Assembly: GCF_029891575.1 (NCBI RefSeq)
Contig: NZ_JARZHF010000001.1
Coordinates: 434,001-498,000 of the forward strand
Length of the DNA: 64,000 nucleotides
DNA from: Salipaludibacillus daqingensis
GTDB taxonomy: Bacteria; Bacillota; Bacilli; Bacillales; Salisediminibacteriaceae
Direction of reading: 5' to 3'
Below the pieces are notes generated by a model that searched no databases, was not told the origin of the DNA, and saw nothing but the letters and a program-made list of their open reading frames with translations. Shown piece by piece: positions 24,993 to 34,426 of the stretch (positions are counted from its first letter, which is position 1; each line of letters begins with the position of its first letter). The translations under genes and the position numbers were made by a program.

Positions 24993-25182
24993 CGACCTCC
25001 TTTAAAGAAAACAAAAGTACTATTCAAAACTTCTATTATTTATCGCCATCATCTTACTTAAATAATCTCTTCGAACTTTTAGAGATCATATAGTTTATTT
25101 TTTATTATATGGATAAACGTTGATTCATAATATGCATTTGCGCAATCATTGTGTTCATAACTGAAATTGTTGTATTCATTTT
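24993..25182. other. Leader region of the metal ABC operon
   Basis: 190 nt of AT-rich sequence with no gene and no solute-binding protein remnant. TATAAT-like sequence is present near 25105 without a good -35. Confidence 0.4.
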
Positions 25183-25208
25183 AAAAAGTTTACCTAGGGA
25201 AACTTTTT
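25183..25208. promoter_or_regulatory. MntR/DtxR-type operator palindrome
   Basis: 26-bp inverted repeat with a single mismatched pair: AAAAAGTTT-ACCTAGGG-AAACTTTTT. The core GTTTACCTAGGGAAAC resembles the Bacillus MntR box (TTTGCCTNAAGGAAAC type). It lies 190 nt upstream of the ATPase gene. Confidence 0.55.
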
Positions 25209-25294
25209 AATTCACTTCTTATTATAATCCATCTTTTCTAATCTTTCAATCTTTAAGTTATGACAATTTCATGAGGGTAAAATAATCCAAGCAC

Positions 25295-25320
25295 AAAAAA
25301 AGCCCTCTGATTGAGGGCTT
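25295..25320 (-). terminator. Terminator of the sensor kinase gene
   Basis: Minus-strand stem AAGCCCTC / GAGGGCTT followed by TTTTTTG; its left arm overlaps the stop codon. Confidence 0.9.
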
Positions 25321-26677
25321 AAATCATTTCATTCTCATGCTTGTAAAGAGGTAAGTGTATTGTAATTAGTGTTCCTTTATCCACTTCACTTTCCACTATT
25401 ATGGACCCACTATGATCTTCAATGATCTTTGTCACTAATGGAATTCCAATTCCGGTACCTTGTTCCTTCGTTGTAAAAAACGGTTCTTTCACCTTTTCCA
25501 ACACTTCCCTTGCCATTCCTGGCCCTTCATCTTTAAGCTTGATAATGTAAGTATCGTTTTCTAAAAATGTTGTTAGGGTAAACGTTCGTCGGTCTTTTTG
25601 TCCTTCATAAGCCTCAATTGAATTTCGTAAGACATTTAGCAACACTTGTTTTATCATTTGTTCATTTACATTTAATTTATTTGTCGTTTCAACCAAACGA
25701 TAATTAAATTCAATGTCATGAAGGGTACATTCTGAACGAAAAATCATTAGCATGGAACCCATTAGTTCACTTGGTCCCAAAAGATTTTTCTCTAACTTCC
25801 TTCTAGTAATGGATAAAAAGTCTCCAATTATTTTATTCATACGATCAATCTCAGAACTAATCGTTTCGTAATACTTTCCGATATTATTCGAATGATTGGA
25901 AAGTTGAATGAAACCTTTTATTACAGAAAGGGGATTTCTCAATTCGTGTGCTACACCTGCTGACAGTTGCGAAACTGCCTGCATTTGTTGCTGATAAGAC
26001 AACAATTGCTCAAATTTTCTTTGATATGTTTGATCTTTCACTAAAATAACGAACTGTTCGCCATCAACTAATCCTTGTAATAAAAGACTAACTTCTTCTG
26101 TTTTATATTCTAAATGCACATCTTTTTTCGTTTTAACTAATTCATTTAAAACCCTTGAATATTTATGAAAAAGAGGGTGTTTTATTTCATCATTTTTAAG
26201 TGAGAAATAAAAAACTTCATGAATTCCTAATCTGTCGTGAAGTTTATGCAAATGACTGTTGCACTGAACGAGGTTTTCATCTTGATCAATTTGAATTGCC
26301 GGAATAGAAATTTTCTCTAAAATATCGTTTGCACTTTGAACCATAGATGGTTGCTTAATTCCTACAATAAATATTTTATTACTTACTTGTTTCCCTTTAC
26401 ACTGAAAAACACACTTATCGCCATTATTTGATAACGTAAAAAGTTGTTTGAAAGTGGAAGGTTTGTGCTCCATGATTGAGTCAATAAACTGATTAAAATC
26501 CTCCATTGGCAAAATAGTTTCTCTTAAATTAGTTAAAGAACGGTGAATGTCTTCATCATCCGTCATCACTTCTTCTACAAGTAAGCTATCCGATAAAACA
26601 ACACAAAAATCTGCCGAAAGATTAAAAAGTTCACGAACCATCTCCAGATCTAAAACCTTCTCTTTTCCTTTCATCAC
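25319..26677 (-). CDS. Cytoplasmic PAS-type sensor histidine kinase
   Basis: A 452-residue kinase with no membrane helix. Two weak PAS-like regions occupy about 15-115 and 115-230. The HisKA domain has the phospho-acceptor in VAHELRNPLSVIKGF, and the ATPase domain shows N-box NVLRNSIEAYEG, DEGPGMAREVL and GTGIGIPL. The H-box resembles sporulation kinases (KinA-E). No response regulator is adjacent, as is usual for phosphorelay kinases feeding Spo0F. GTG 26677 is chosen because AAGGAGAG sits 9 nt before it; ATG 26674 is an alternative. Confidence 0.82.
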   Translation of the reverse strand: MMKGKEKVLDLEMVRELFNLSADFCVVLSDSLLVEEVMTDDEDIHRSLTNLRETILPMEDFNQFIDSIMEHKPSTFKQLFTLSNNGDKCVFQCKGKQVSNKIFIVGIKQPSMVQSANDILEKISIPAIQIDQDENLVQCNSHLHKLHDRLGIHEVFYFSLKNDEIKHPLFHKYSRVLNELVKTKKDVHLEYKTEEVSLLLQGLVDGEQFVILVKDQTYQRKFEQLLSYQQQMQAVSQLSAGVAHELRNPLSVIKGFIQLSNHSNNIGKYYETISSEIDRMNKIIGDFLSITRRKLEKNLLGPSELMGSMLMIFRSECTLHDIEFNYRLVETTNKLNVNEQMIKQVLLNVLRNSIEAYEGQKDRRTFTLTTFLENDTYIIKLKDEGPGMAREVLEKVKEPFFTTKEQGTGIGIPLVTKIIEDHSGSIIVESEVDKGTLITIHLPLYKHENEMI

Positions 26678-26824
26678 ATAAATGCTCTCCTTCTCATAAA
26701 ATACTTTTGTAGAAGTTTCAAGCAAAAACATCGATCAATTCATATGTCATTGTCACAAAATTCTCACATGTTTCATAATTATCATTTTATACGTTTATTA
26801 CACATTGGTAAAGGAGGAAATTTT

Positions 26825-27088
26825 TTGAATCCTGTCATTAGAGACTTAATAAATGAAAAAGTTCGACAATTAACTTTAAAAGAGCTTATAAAATTAAGTA
26901 AGAAAGAAAATATCCCCTTAACGGTTAAAGAAGCTCGCCGTGTAATTACCATCATTCAGCAAGATACGTTTGACATCTCTAACCATAATCAAGTTAATAA
27001 AATTAGGGAAAAACTCAAAAAAGAATTTCCTAATCAGTATCAACAATTACTTCCGAAAATACAATCTTACGAACATTATTTGGAATAG
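26825..27088 (+). CDS. yqfT: DUF2624 family protein, YqfT
   Basis: An 87-residue cytoplasmic, helical, basic protein (NPVIRDLINEKVRQLTLKEL). The start is TTG 26825, with AAAGGAGGAAA at optimal spacing. Longer frames upstream lack a ribosome site. Length and position beside nfo match B. subtilis YqfT (about 85 residues). Function unknown. Confidence 0.75.
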   Translation: MNPVIRDLINEKVRQLTLKELIKLSKKENIPLTVKEARRVITIIQQDTFDISNHNQVNKIREKLKKEFPNQYQQLLPKIQSYEHYLE

Positions 27089-27125
27089 AAAAAAAGAAGT
27101 TATCTCAAAAGCATTTTAAATTCAG

Positions 27126-27162
27126 AAAAACGAGTCAGGATTATGATCCTAACTCGTTTTTC
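27126..27162. terminator. Bidirectional terminator between yqfT and nfo
   Basis: Stem AAAAACGAGT-CAGGAT / ATCCT-AACTCGTTTTT with a 4-nt loop, separating convergent genes. Confidence 0.9.
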
Positions 27163-27170
27163 ATATCCAT

Positions 27171-28061
27171 TTATATTTTTAGCAATTCATCTTTTAATGT
27201 TTCATGGAAAACGCGCTTTTTTAGCATCTCAATTTCTTTCCCGTACGGAGGTTTCTTGTCCTTTTTATCTATCCCTACGTAAGGAGTTTCTAAAATCTTA
27301 GGAATATTTGAAAATACTTCATGATATATAATACGTTCAATAGCATCAAACCCAATATGACCAAAACCTATGTTTTCGTGACGGTCTTTTTTAGCACCAC
27401 AAACGTTCTTGCTATCATTAACATGAAGTACTTTGATTCTATCTAAACCAACAACTTTATCAAACTCTTGTAAAACAGAATCTAAATTGTTTACAATATC
27501 GTAACCTGCGTCATGAACGTGACAAGTGTCAAAGCAAACAGATAACTTTTCATGATGATTTACCCCATCGATAATAGTTGCCAACTCTTCAAATGAGCGA
27601 CCACATTCTGAACCTTTTCCTGCCATTGTTTCTAAAGCAATTTGTACATCTTGATTTTGATCGATCACTTCATTTAAACCTTCAATAATTTTTGCAATAC
27701 CTGCCTCAGGTCCAGCACCTACATGAGCACCTGGATGAAGCACGATCTGTTTCGATCCTAGAGCTTCCGTTCGGTCAATTTCGCTTTTCAAAAAGTCTAC
27801 CCCAAGTTGAAACGTTTCTGGTTTTGTTGTATTGGCAATATTAATGATATACGGAGCATGAACGACAATATTCGAAATACCATTCGATGTCATATGTTCT
27901 TGCCCCGCTTCAATATTTAAGTCTTCAATCGCTTTGCGTCGAGTGTTTTGAGGTGCACCTGTATAAACCATAAATGTCGTTGCTCCATACGATGATGCTT
28001 CTTCACTTGCACCTAATAACATCTTCTTTCCACTCATTGAGACGTGTGATCCTAACAGCAT
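27171..28061 (-). CDS. nfo: Endonuclease IV (AP endonuclease)
   Basis: A 296-residue zinc enzyme that nicks DNA 5' to abasic sites in base-excision repair. TIM-barrel motifs with metal ligands are seen: [66 protein letters not shown]. Length equals B. subtilis Nfo (297). The start ATG 28061 follows AAAAGGGGAGACC. Six nucleotides upstream of its leader lies cshB, probably the same operon. Confidence 0.96.
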   Translation of the reverse strand: MLLGSHVSMSGKKMLLGASEEASSYGATTFMVYTGAPQNTRRKAIEDLNIEAGQEHMTSNGISNIVVHAPYIINIANTTKPETFQLGVDFLKSEIDRTEALGSKQIVLHPGAHVGAGPEAGIAKIIEGLNEVIDQNQDVQIALETMAGKGSECGRSFEELATIIDGVNHHEKLSVCFDTCHVHDAGYDIVNNLDSVLQEFDKVVGLDRIKVLHVNDSKNVCGAKKDRHENIGFGHIGFDAIERIIYHEVFSNIPKILETPYVGIDKKDKKPPYGKEIEMLKKRVFHETLKDELLKI

Positions 28062-28097
28062 GAATGGTCTCCCCTTTTCTTCTCTCTTCAATTAAAA

Positions 28098-29396
28098 TTA
28101 CCCTTTTCTCCGGGTTAATCTCCTCTGACGCTGCTCTCGTTGTTCCATTTCTTTCTTTGCTTTTTTCTTGTATCCTGGTTTTATTTTTTGCTTACTTTTT
28201 GGTTTCATAGGATGTGCTCCTTGTGTATTGAGTGGCTTTTGTGTAGGAGCGACTCTTTTTTCAATCGTTACCCATTCCCCATTTTTCAGTTCTTTATGAG
28301 TAAAGTGAATGCCTTGTTTTTCGAGCTTTTCAATACTTCTTTGATCAGAACGACCATATAACGTCATCGCAATACCATCCCACCCAGCTCTCGCCGTTCG
28401 ACCAACCCGGTGAATATAATATTCCAATTCTGTTGGAATTTCGTAATTAATAATATGACTAATTCCTTTAATGTCCATTCCACGAGCAACTAGATCAGTT
28501 GCAACTAAGTACTGAATTTCCGCATCTTGCAACCTTTTCAATACTTTTTTACGATGACGAGGCGTCATCCCACCATGAATACAATCAACATTTAACCCTT
28601 TTGATTGAAGAGTTTGATAAACATCGTCTGCAGATTCTTTTGTATTTGTGAAAATAATCGCTAAAAATGGATTCAACACTTTCGTTATTTTCACTAATAT
28701 ATCCTTACGATTACGGTCTCTGTCGGGAATAAGCCAGTGATGGATGTTCTTTGGTGATGCACCTTTCGCATCCACTTCCACTTGCTTTGGATTTTTCATA
28801 TATTTTTGTAAAAATGGCTTTAGTTTTTCGGGAATTGTAGCAGAAAAAACAAGAAGTTGTAACTTTTCATGCATTCTTGCTGCAATGAGATCAACATCTT
28901 CCAAAAAACCCATATCCAACATTTGGTCTGCTTCATCCACAACTAACCCTTCAACAAATGCTGGTTTGAGGGCTTGTTGATTTAACATGTCTAATATTCG
29001 ACCTGGTGTACCAATAACAATATGAGGCTGTTGTTTCACTTTTTCAATCATTCTTAAACGGTCCGTACCACCAACAATAAGCTGAGCTGTAATCGGCTCT
29101 TCACTAAAACTAGCATAGGATTTACATACTTCAAAAAGCTGAGTTGCTAACTCACGCGTAGGTGCGGTAATAATGAATTGAGTTGTCGGTTCCCCAGCCT
29201 TCACTCGATTTAACATCGGCAAAAGAAAAGCTAATGTTTTTCCTGTACCTGTTTGTGATCGACCAATGACATCTTGTCCATTTTTTATCGCGGGAATTAA
29301 CCTTTCTTGAATATCGGTAGGTAATGTAATTCCTTCACTTTCTAATCCATCAATTAAAAAAGATTTTAATTGGAATCTGTCAAAATTATGCTTCAT
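28098..29396 (-). CDS. cshB: DEAD-box RNA helicase CshB
   Basis: A 432-residue ATP-dependent RNA helicase of the cold-shock group. Motifs in order: Q-motif (about 5-25), GRSQTGTGKT (motif I), PTRELA, TPGR, VDEADQ (DEAD), SATIP, ARGMD and HRVGRTARAG. A basic C-terminal tail (about 375-432, KPKSKQKIKPGYKKK) binds RNA. Position beside nfo matches B. subtilis yqfR/cshB. GAAGGAAA precedes ATG. Confidence 0.95.
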   Translation of the reverse strand: MKHNFDRFQLKSFLIDGLESEGITLPTDIQERLIPAIKNGQDVIGRSQTGTGKTLAFLLPMLNRVKAGEPTTQFIITAPTRELATQLFEVCKSYASFSEEPITAQLIVGGTDRLRMIEKVKQQPHIVIGTPGRILDMLNQQALKPAFVEGLVVDEADQMLDMGFLEDVDLIAARMHEKLQLLVFSATIPEKLKPFLQKYMKNPKQVEVDAKGASPKNIHHWLIPDRDRNRKDILVKITKVLNPFLAIIFTNTKESADDVYQTLQSKGLNVDCIHGGMTPRHRKKVLKRLQDAEIQYLVATDLVARGMDIKGISHIINYEIPTELEYYIHRVGRTARAGWDGIAMTLYGRSDQRSIEKLEKQGIHFTHKELKNGEWVTIEKRVAPTQKPLNTQGAHPMKPKSKQKIKPGYKKKAKKEMEQREQRQRRLTRRKG

Positions 29397-29615
29397 TTTT
29401 TTTCCTTCTTTCTTCTAAACGAATCATTAAACTCTAATATATCATTTTATCATGAAAATATAGGCAAATGCCAGTTGATCTTATTATTACAAAAAATAAT
29501 TTTCACTCCATACTTCTATTTCACTTTTTTACCTTAAATGAGCATGTGCCTATAACATTTCAATCATAAATGCATATAACTAAATGAGAAGGTCATGTTT
29601 GAAAGGATGATCAAA

Positions 29616-30167
29616 ATGTTCGGCCCTCCACCAATCCCATACAATCATATCCCATATCCTTCTCAATCATTTTTCCCAACTAGTGGCCCTCCCATGCCTC
29701 CAGTTTCAATACCGCATGGAGCTGCTCAGAACACTGGTTTTTTATCAAAGTTATTTGGAGGAAGTTCTGCTGTTAGTAATGCAACCTCTACATTAACTTC
29801 AGGACAAGGAATGAACCTTGGGCAAATGATTGGGATGGTTCAACATGCTCAAAAAGCGATTCAAACTGTTCAAACTGTTGGCCCTATTATTCAACAATAT
29901 GGTCCAATGGTTAAAGCTCTTCCACAATTAATGCAACTGTTGTCTGCTCAATCAAAAAACAGCGATTCTTCCAATACTTCAACAAAAACAAAAAGTTCTT
30001 CAACTGAAAAGAAGTCTGTTTCCAAAAAAATGCCTTCTAAAAAAAGCGATGACATTTCTAAAAAGAAAAAGAATAAATCACGTCACCCTTCTAAAAAAAC
30101 GACAAAGCCCATGAATAAAAATAAACAGAAATCAAATAATATACCTGAACCAAAGTTGTATATATAA
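29616..30167 (+). CDS. yqfQ: YqfQ/VrrA-like spore-associated protein
   Basis: A 183-residue protein. Residues 1-45 are Pro/Gly/Tyr-rich (FGPPPIPYNHIPYPSQSF), the centre (60-115) is a Gln-rich amphipathic region (VQHAQKAIQTVQTVGPIIQQ), and the C-terminal 65 residues are Ser/Lys repeats (KKSVSKKMPSKKS) of low complexity. This matches B. subtilis YqfQ and B. anthracis VrrA, a spore coat-like protein. I chose ATG 29616, preceded by GAAAGGATG. An ATG at 29595 is also possible. Located between cshB and ispH as in B. subtilis. Confidence 0.75.
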   Translation: MFGPPPIPYNHIPYPSQSFFPTSGPPMPPVSIPHGAAQNTGFLSKLFGGSSAVSNATSTLTSGQGMNLGQMIGMVQHAQKAIQTVQTVGPIIQQYGPMVKALPQLMQLLSAQSKNSDSSNTSTKTKSSSTEKKSVSKKMPSKKSDDISKKKKNKSRHPSKKTTKPMNKNKQKSNNIPEPKLYI

Positions 30168-30212
30168 TTTGTCAAAACCTCTGATATTAAGGAGTTTTTT
30201 CTGTTTTTTCTA

Positions 30213-30270
30213 TTGACTAATTCATCGGAACATAGTAAAATTTTTGTTTTGTTTCATTTTATGTTATAAT
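30213..30270 (+). promoter_or_regulatory. Tandem sigma-A promoters of the CarD-family gene
   Basis: TTGACT (30213-30218), 17 nt, TAAAAT (30236-30241), and further down an extended -10 TGTTATAAT (30262-30270), 30 nt ahead of the start codon. Confidence 0.6.
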
Positions 30271-30299
30271 AGGAATACTATTGCATTGGAGGAATGTCT

Positions 30300-30791
30300 A
30301 TGTTTAATGTGGGAGACAGTGTTGTATACCCTTATCATGGGGCTGGCACAATCAAAGATATGGAAGAAAAGGATATTTTAGGAGAAAAACACATCTATTT
30401 TGTTGTGTACTTTCCACTAAACCACGTAACTTTAATGCTTCCTGAAAACAGGATCAAAGAATCTGGTCTTCGCAAAATTATCGAGAGCAATCAACTTGAT
30501 GAAGTTGCTACTGCCCTAAAAACAAGTGAAGTTCCTGAAAAGAAAGAAGCAGCACGACCTTACTCCAAAGAAAATGAAACATTGCTTAAATCAGGGTGCA
30601 TATTAGATGCAGCTAGCGTCATTGCTAACCTTACATCAAAACAAGGTGAGCGAAACAACGGTCTTCATATGGAAGACAGAAAAAATTTAGACCGAGCGAA
30701 ACAGTTTATCATTAGTGAACTAATGCTCGTAAATGAAATGAGTGAAGATGAAGCATTAAGCTTTATTGATGAAAATGCTCACGGTGCATAG
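30300..30791 (+). CDS. CarD-family transcription regulator (CarD_CdnL_TRCF)
   Basis: A 163-residue protein. The RNA-polymerase-interacting Tudor-like domain (MFNVGDSVVYPYHGAGTIKD, about 2-60) is followed by a helical domain (about 85-160) with NLTSKQGERNNGLHMEDRKN. CarD/CdnL proteins bind the RNA polymerase beta lobe and stabilise open complexes. B. subtilis has a homologue, YdeB, elsewhere. ATG 30300 has GGAGG at 7 nt. The ATG at 30294 is too close. Confidence 0.88.
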   Translation: MFNVGDSVVYPYHGAGTIKDMEEKDILGEKHIYFVVYFPLNHVTLMLPENRIKESGLRKIIESNQLDEVATALKTSEVPEKKEAARPYSKENETLLKSGCILDAASVIANLTSKQGERNNGLHMEDRKNLDRAKQFIISELMLVNEMSEDEALSFIDENAHGA

Positions 30792-30802
30792 ATTTCATAT
30801 AA

Positions 30803-30837
30803 TAACGGATTCCTAATTTATAGGTATCCGTTTTTTA
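30803..30837 (+). terminator. Terminator of the CarD-family gene
   Basis: Stem AACGGATTCCTA / TAGGTATCCGTT followed by TTTTATTT. Confidence 0.88.
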
Positions 30838-30989
30838 TTTGCTTATCACACCGTTTGTTTGTTTTTCAATACGTCAGCATTTATAATTAACTTATAACTA
30901 TTTTATTATTCGATTTTCTCTTCCATATATTGAAGTGTAAAAGCTTATGAATACAGTATTGGAAGGTTTCATTTATAAGGAGGATAACG

Positions 30990-31946
30990 ATGGAAGTGAT
31001 TAAAATTTCCCCAAGAGGTTACTGCTATGGCGTTGTTGATGCAATGGTTTTAGCTAAACAAACAGCACAGAACTTAGATTTACCTAGACCTATTTATATA
31101 TTAGGGATGATTGTTCACAATAAACATGTTACCGATGCATTTGAAGAAGATGGGATCATCACGTTAGACGGTCCTAATCGCTTAGACATATTAAAACAAG
31201 TAGATAAAGGAACCGTTATCTACACGGCTCATGGCGTATCTCCTGAAGTAAGAGCTGTAGCGAAGGAAAAAGGATTAACAACCGTCGATGCCACATGCCC
31301 AGATGTAACAGTTACTCATGACCTTATTCGTAACAAAAAAGACGAAGGATACGAGTTTATTTATATCGGAAAAAAAGGCCATCCTGAACCAGAAGGAGCA
31401 CTTGGCGTTGCTCCAGACATAGTTCACCTCGTAGAAAATGAACAAGATGTGGAGAACCTGTCATTAAAAAGCGATAAAATATTAATCACAAACCAAACGA
31501 CAATGAGCCAGTGGGACGTTTCAAATATTATTAAAAAATCATTAATTAAATATCCACAAGCGAAAGTTCATAATGAAATTTGTAATGCTACACAAGTACG
31601 TCAAGAAGCAGTGGCTGAGCAGGCAGGAAAAGCAGATCTTCTTATTGTTGTTGGAGATCCTAAAAGTAATAACTCAAATCGATTAACTCAAGTCTCAGAA
31701 GAAATAGCAGGAACACCTTCTTACCGTATATCGAACGTAAACGAATTAGATTTAGAGTCGTTGAAAGGAATACAAACTGTTGCCGTTACTTCAGGCGCCA
31801 GTACTCCCACACCAATAACAAAAGAAGTGATTACTTTTTTGGAAAACTTCGATGAGGAAGATCCTCACACGTGGGATACGACAAGTACTGTAAAACTGAC
31901 AAAAATTCTACCTAAAATTAGAAAGAAAAAGACACAAGGTGCTTAA
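30990..31946 (+). CDS. ispH: 4-hydroxy-3-methylbut-2-enyl diphosphate reductase
   Basis: A 318-residue [4Fe-4S] enzyme, last step of the MEP pathway, giving isopentenyl and dimethylallyl diphosphate. The three cluster cysteines are at GYCYGV (residue about 12), DATCPDV and EICNATQ. The conserved TxHG and SNS motifs (SNNSNRL) are present. The C-terminal extension (about 285-318) is typical of Bacillus YqfP. AAGGAGGATAACG precedes ATG. Confidence 0.96.
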   Translation: MEVIKISPRGYCYGVVDAMVLAKQTAQNLDLPRPIYILGMIVHNKHVTDAFEEDGIITLDGPNRLDILKQVDKGTVIYTAHGVSPEVRAVAKEKGLTTVDATCPDVTVTHDLIRNKKDEGYEFIYIGKKGHPEPEGALGVAPDIVHLVENEQDVENLSLKSDKILITNQTTMSQWDVSNIIKKSLIKYPQAKVHNEICNATQVRQEAVAEQAGKADLLIVVGDPKSNNSNRLTQVSEEIAGTPSYRISNVNELDLESLKGIQTVAVTSGASTPTPITKEVITFLENFDEEDPHTWDTTSTVKLTKILPKIRKKKTQGA

Positions 31947-31965
31947 TTCTTTTAACATTAAACGA

Positions 31966-32001
31966 TAAGAGACGATGCATACGAGCACCGTCTCTCTTTT
32001 G
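31966..32001. terminator. Terminator between ispH and yqfO
   Basis: Stem AGAGACG-TGC / GCA-CGTCTCT with TCTTTTG after it; convergent genes on both sides. Confidence 0.8.
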
Positions 32002-32018
32002 TCATTTATCAACCAACA

Positions 32019-33137
32019 CTATAAAAATCGAAAAGGATCCGTATGAACGTCGGAAACAACCACTTCTGTTGCATATTTTTTTTCATTTAAAAAAGTATGA
32101 ATTTTTTTCCGAACGCCTTCTTTCATGATTTTCTCTACGTTATGACCAGGATCTACCATCATTAATCCCTCCATCATCGCATCGTGAGCCACATGATAGT
32201 ATAAGTCACCTGTGACGTAAACGTCAGCCCCTTTATGCAATGCTGTAAACGTATATTTATTTCCATCTCCGCCAAGAACAGCAACTTTTTTAACTTTTCG
32301 TTGTCCTTCTCCTACAACTCTTAACCCAGAAACATCAAAAGCTTTTTTTACTTTCATAGCAAATTCATCAAGTGTCATTTCCTCTGTTAAATAACCGATT
32401 CTACCAAGACCATAAGCTTCTCCTGAAGATGACATGTCATAAAGGTCATAAGCTACTTCTTCATAAGGATGTGCTTTTTTCATTGCTTGAATCACGTTCT
32501 TCTCAATCGAACCATGAAAAACACTTTCGATTTTAAGCTCATCAACAAATTCCATTTCTCCTTGCTTTCCAATAAAAGGATCCGTTCCTTCACCTGGTTT
32601 AAAGGCACCTTGGCCTTCTGAAGAAAAACTACAGTGACTATAATTTCCTATATGTCCGGCTCCAGCTGATCCTATCGCTTCCCTCACAACATTCGCTTGT
32701 TCTTTAGGAACAAATACTACCAATTTTTTCAATGGGTCAATCTCTGTCTCTACAAGAACCTTTACGTCTTCTAACTCCAACGCTTCAGCCATTAAATCGT
32801 TTACTCCACCTGGGGCTACATCTAAATTTGTATGTGCAGCATATACAGTAATGTCATGTTTGATCAGCTTTTCAATCGTACGCCCGTATGTCTGATCTGT
32901 TCGCAATGCTTTGATTGGTTTAAAAATGATAGGATGATGAGCAATAATTAAATCAACCCCTGTTTCAATTGCTTCATCCACAACCGGTTCTAGTACATCT
33001 AAGGCTACCATCACTTTTTTAATTGGTTTATTTAGCGTTCCAATTTGTAGTCCAATCTTATCTCCTTCTAGAGCGAAAGACTTCGGGGAAAATTGTTCAA
33101 ACGCTTGAATGATCGTTTGTCCATTAGCTTGTTTCAC
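32019..33137 (-). CDS. yqfO: Nif3-like dinuclear-metal protein, YqfO
   Basis: A 372-residue protein with the DUF34/Nif3 core at both ends (GDKIGLQIG, IAHHPIIF, HTNLDV, DVHTDP) and an inserted CutA1-like domain (about 125-235, KKLVVFVPKEQANVVREAIGSAG). This three-part layout is that of B. subtilis and B. cereus YqfO, which forms hexamers. A dinuclear metal site of His/Asp/Glu is visible. GTG 33137, preceded by AAGGAGGAATTATC, overlaps the trmK stop (GTGA). Molecular role uncertain (GTP cyclohydrolase-like). Confidence 0.92.
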   Translation of the reverse strand: MKQANGQTIIQAFEQFSPKSFALEGDKIGLQIGTLNKPIKKVMVALDVLEPVVDEAIETGVDLIIAHHPIIFKPIKALRTDQTYGRTIEKLIKHDITVYAAHTNLDVAPGGVNDLMAEALELEDVKVLVETEIDPLKKLVVFVPKEQANVVREAIGSAGAGHIGNYSHCSFSSEGQGAFKPGEGTDPFIGKQGEMEFVDELKIESVFHGSIEKNVIQAMKKAHPYEEVAYDLYDMSSSGEAYGLGRIGYLTEEMTLDEFAMKVKKAFDVSGLRVVGEGQRKVKKVAVLGGDGNKYTFTALHKGADVYVTGDLYYHVAHDAMMEGLMMVDPGHNVEKIMKEGVRKKIHTFLNEKKYATEVVVSDVHTDPFRFL

Positions 33138-33841
33138 GATAATTCCTCCTTCAGCCAAGTTAGCTTTTTGATAATTTCTTCCTTTTTTCCTACGAGTTTT
33201 TCTTGGTCACTAGCTTGCTCTAATTGGTTATTTATTTTTTCTAATTGATTCATTTCCCTATTCCATTTAACTCTAAAAGCATGATTTTTTTTATTCAATA
33301 AACACGGCCCCATCCATATTTCTTTCTCCATTTCCATTCCATAATGCTTCTTTGAATCACCACGTTCAGCAACTAATATTTCATATACATGATTATCTTC
33401 TTCAATAATTTCTTCATCAACTAAACACCATTCATTATCGAGCATCCAACGCCTAATGTGGTCAGCTGCGACATTTGGCTGAAGTACTAATTGTTCTACA
33501 TCATTTAAAAGAGCTTTCCCATTTTCTAAAATCGACGCAATCAAAGGCCCTCCCATTCCAGCAATAACGACGGAATCTACTTTCTCATTTTCTAATACCG
33601 ACAGACCATCTCCTAGTTTAGCTTTAATGAGATGACTTAAATTGTATTTATTAATTTGATCTATCGCTGAGTTCAATGGTCCTTCGTTTACTTCACCTGC
33701 TATGGCTTTCGTACACTTTCCTTGTTTTACTAAATGTACCGGAAGATAGGCATGGTCAGATCCAATGTCAGCAAGGACTGCGCCATCCATGACAAAATGT
33801 CCTACTTTTTCCAATCGTTTTGATAAGTAATATTCGTTCAC
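33134..33841 (-). CDS. trmK: tRNA (adenine-22-N1)-methyltransferase TrmK
   Basis: A 235-residue SAM-dependent enzyme that methylates A22 of tRNA. The Rossmann fold has GAVLADIGSDHAYLP at residues 20-34, and the catalytic NPPY-like region is IAGMGGPL with LQPN. The C-terminal coiled part (about 160-235) is typical. GTG 33841 with AAGGTG six bases earlier gives MNEYYLSKRL, matching YqfN starts. A GTG nine bases upstream is less likely. Coupled to yqfO. Confidence 0.93.
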   Translation of the reverse strand: MNEYYLSKRLEKVGHFVMDGAVLADIGSDHAYLPVHLVKQGKCTKAIAGEVNEGPLNSAIDQINKYNLSHLIKAKLGDGLSVLENEKVDSVVIAGMGGPLIASILENGKALLNDVEQLVLQPNVAADHIRRWMLDNEWCLVDEEIIEEDNHVYEILVAERGDSKKHYGMEMEKEIWMGPCLLNKKNHAFRVKWNREMNQLEKINNQLEQASDQEKLVGKKEEIIKKLTWLKEELS

Positions 33842-33906
33842 ATTGTTCACCTTAATTTCTATATTTTTTAGTTAAGCGCTATTATTAAAGCAGTAAAAAG
33901 TATTAG

Positions 33907-33936
33907 AAAAAAGAAGGATACAAAGACCCTTCTCTT
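33907..33936 (-). terminator. Terminator of cccA
   Basis: Minus-strand stem AGAAGG / CCTTCT followed by TTTTTC, 10 nt after the cccA stop. Confidence 0.75.
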
Positions 33937-33944
33937 CATGGTAG

Positions 33945-34313
33945 TTATTCATTTTCAGCTAAAATATATTCTGTAACAGCGTCTGCTTCTTCCCCACTTA
34001 CTAAATCTGCAGGCATTGTTCCAGGCCCTTCAGAGATGGCATTTAAGATGTCTTCGCTTGAATGCTCCCCAGTATCTAAAGCTGGTCCTGCACCGCCTTC
34101 TAATTCCCCACCGTGACAAGATGCACATTGCCCTTCATAAATACTTTCACCGAGTTCAATTGGATCATCAAATGTTTGCTCCTCATTATTTTCTTCCCCA
34201 TTTTCTGTAGCAGTATCAGGTCCAAGATTTATACCGACGAATGATAAAACGATAATCAAACCAATCCCCAAGATGGCTGTCACAGCAAAAGGAAAAAGTG
34301 GTTTTCCTCTCAT
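33945..34313 (-). CDS. cccA: Cytochrome c-550, membrane-anchored
   Basis: A 122-residue protein. One membrane helix (8-28) is followed by an acidic linker (33-50, ENGEENNEEQ) and a small cytochrome c domain. Heme attachment is CASCH (about 63-67) and the distal methionine is in GTMPADLVSG. Same architecture and location (between trmK and sigA) as B. subtilis cccA. It carries electrons on the outer face of the membrane. The acidic surface linker is pronounced, as in alkaliphile cytochromes. Confidence 0.93.
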   Translation of the reverse strand: MRGKPLFPFAVTAILGIGLIIVLSFVGINLGPDTATENGEENNEEQTFDDPIELGESIYEGQCASCHGGELEGGAGPALDTGEHSSEDILNAISEGPGTMPADLVSGEEADAVTEYILAENE

Positions 34314-34426
34314 GTTATGTACCTCCCTTAACGTTTCTCTAAGATAATATCCCCAACGTTTTCACATTGTATAACTCTATTATATTGTATATGAAAATGG
34401 CTCAATAGAAAAGTATTTATACACTT

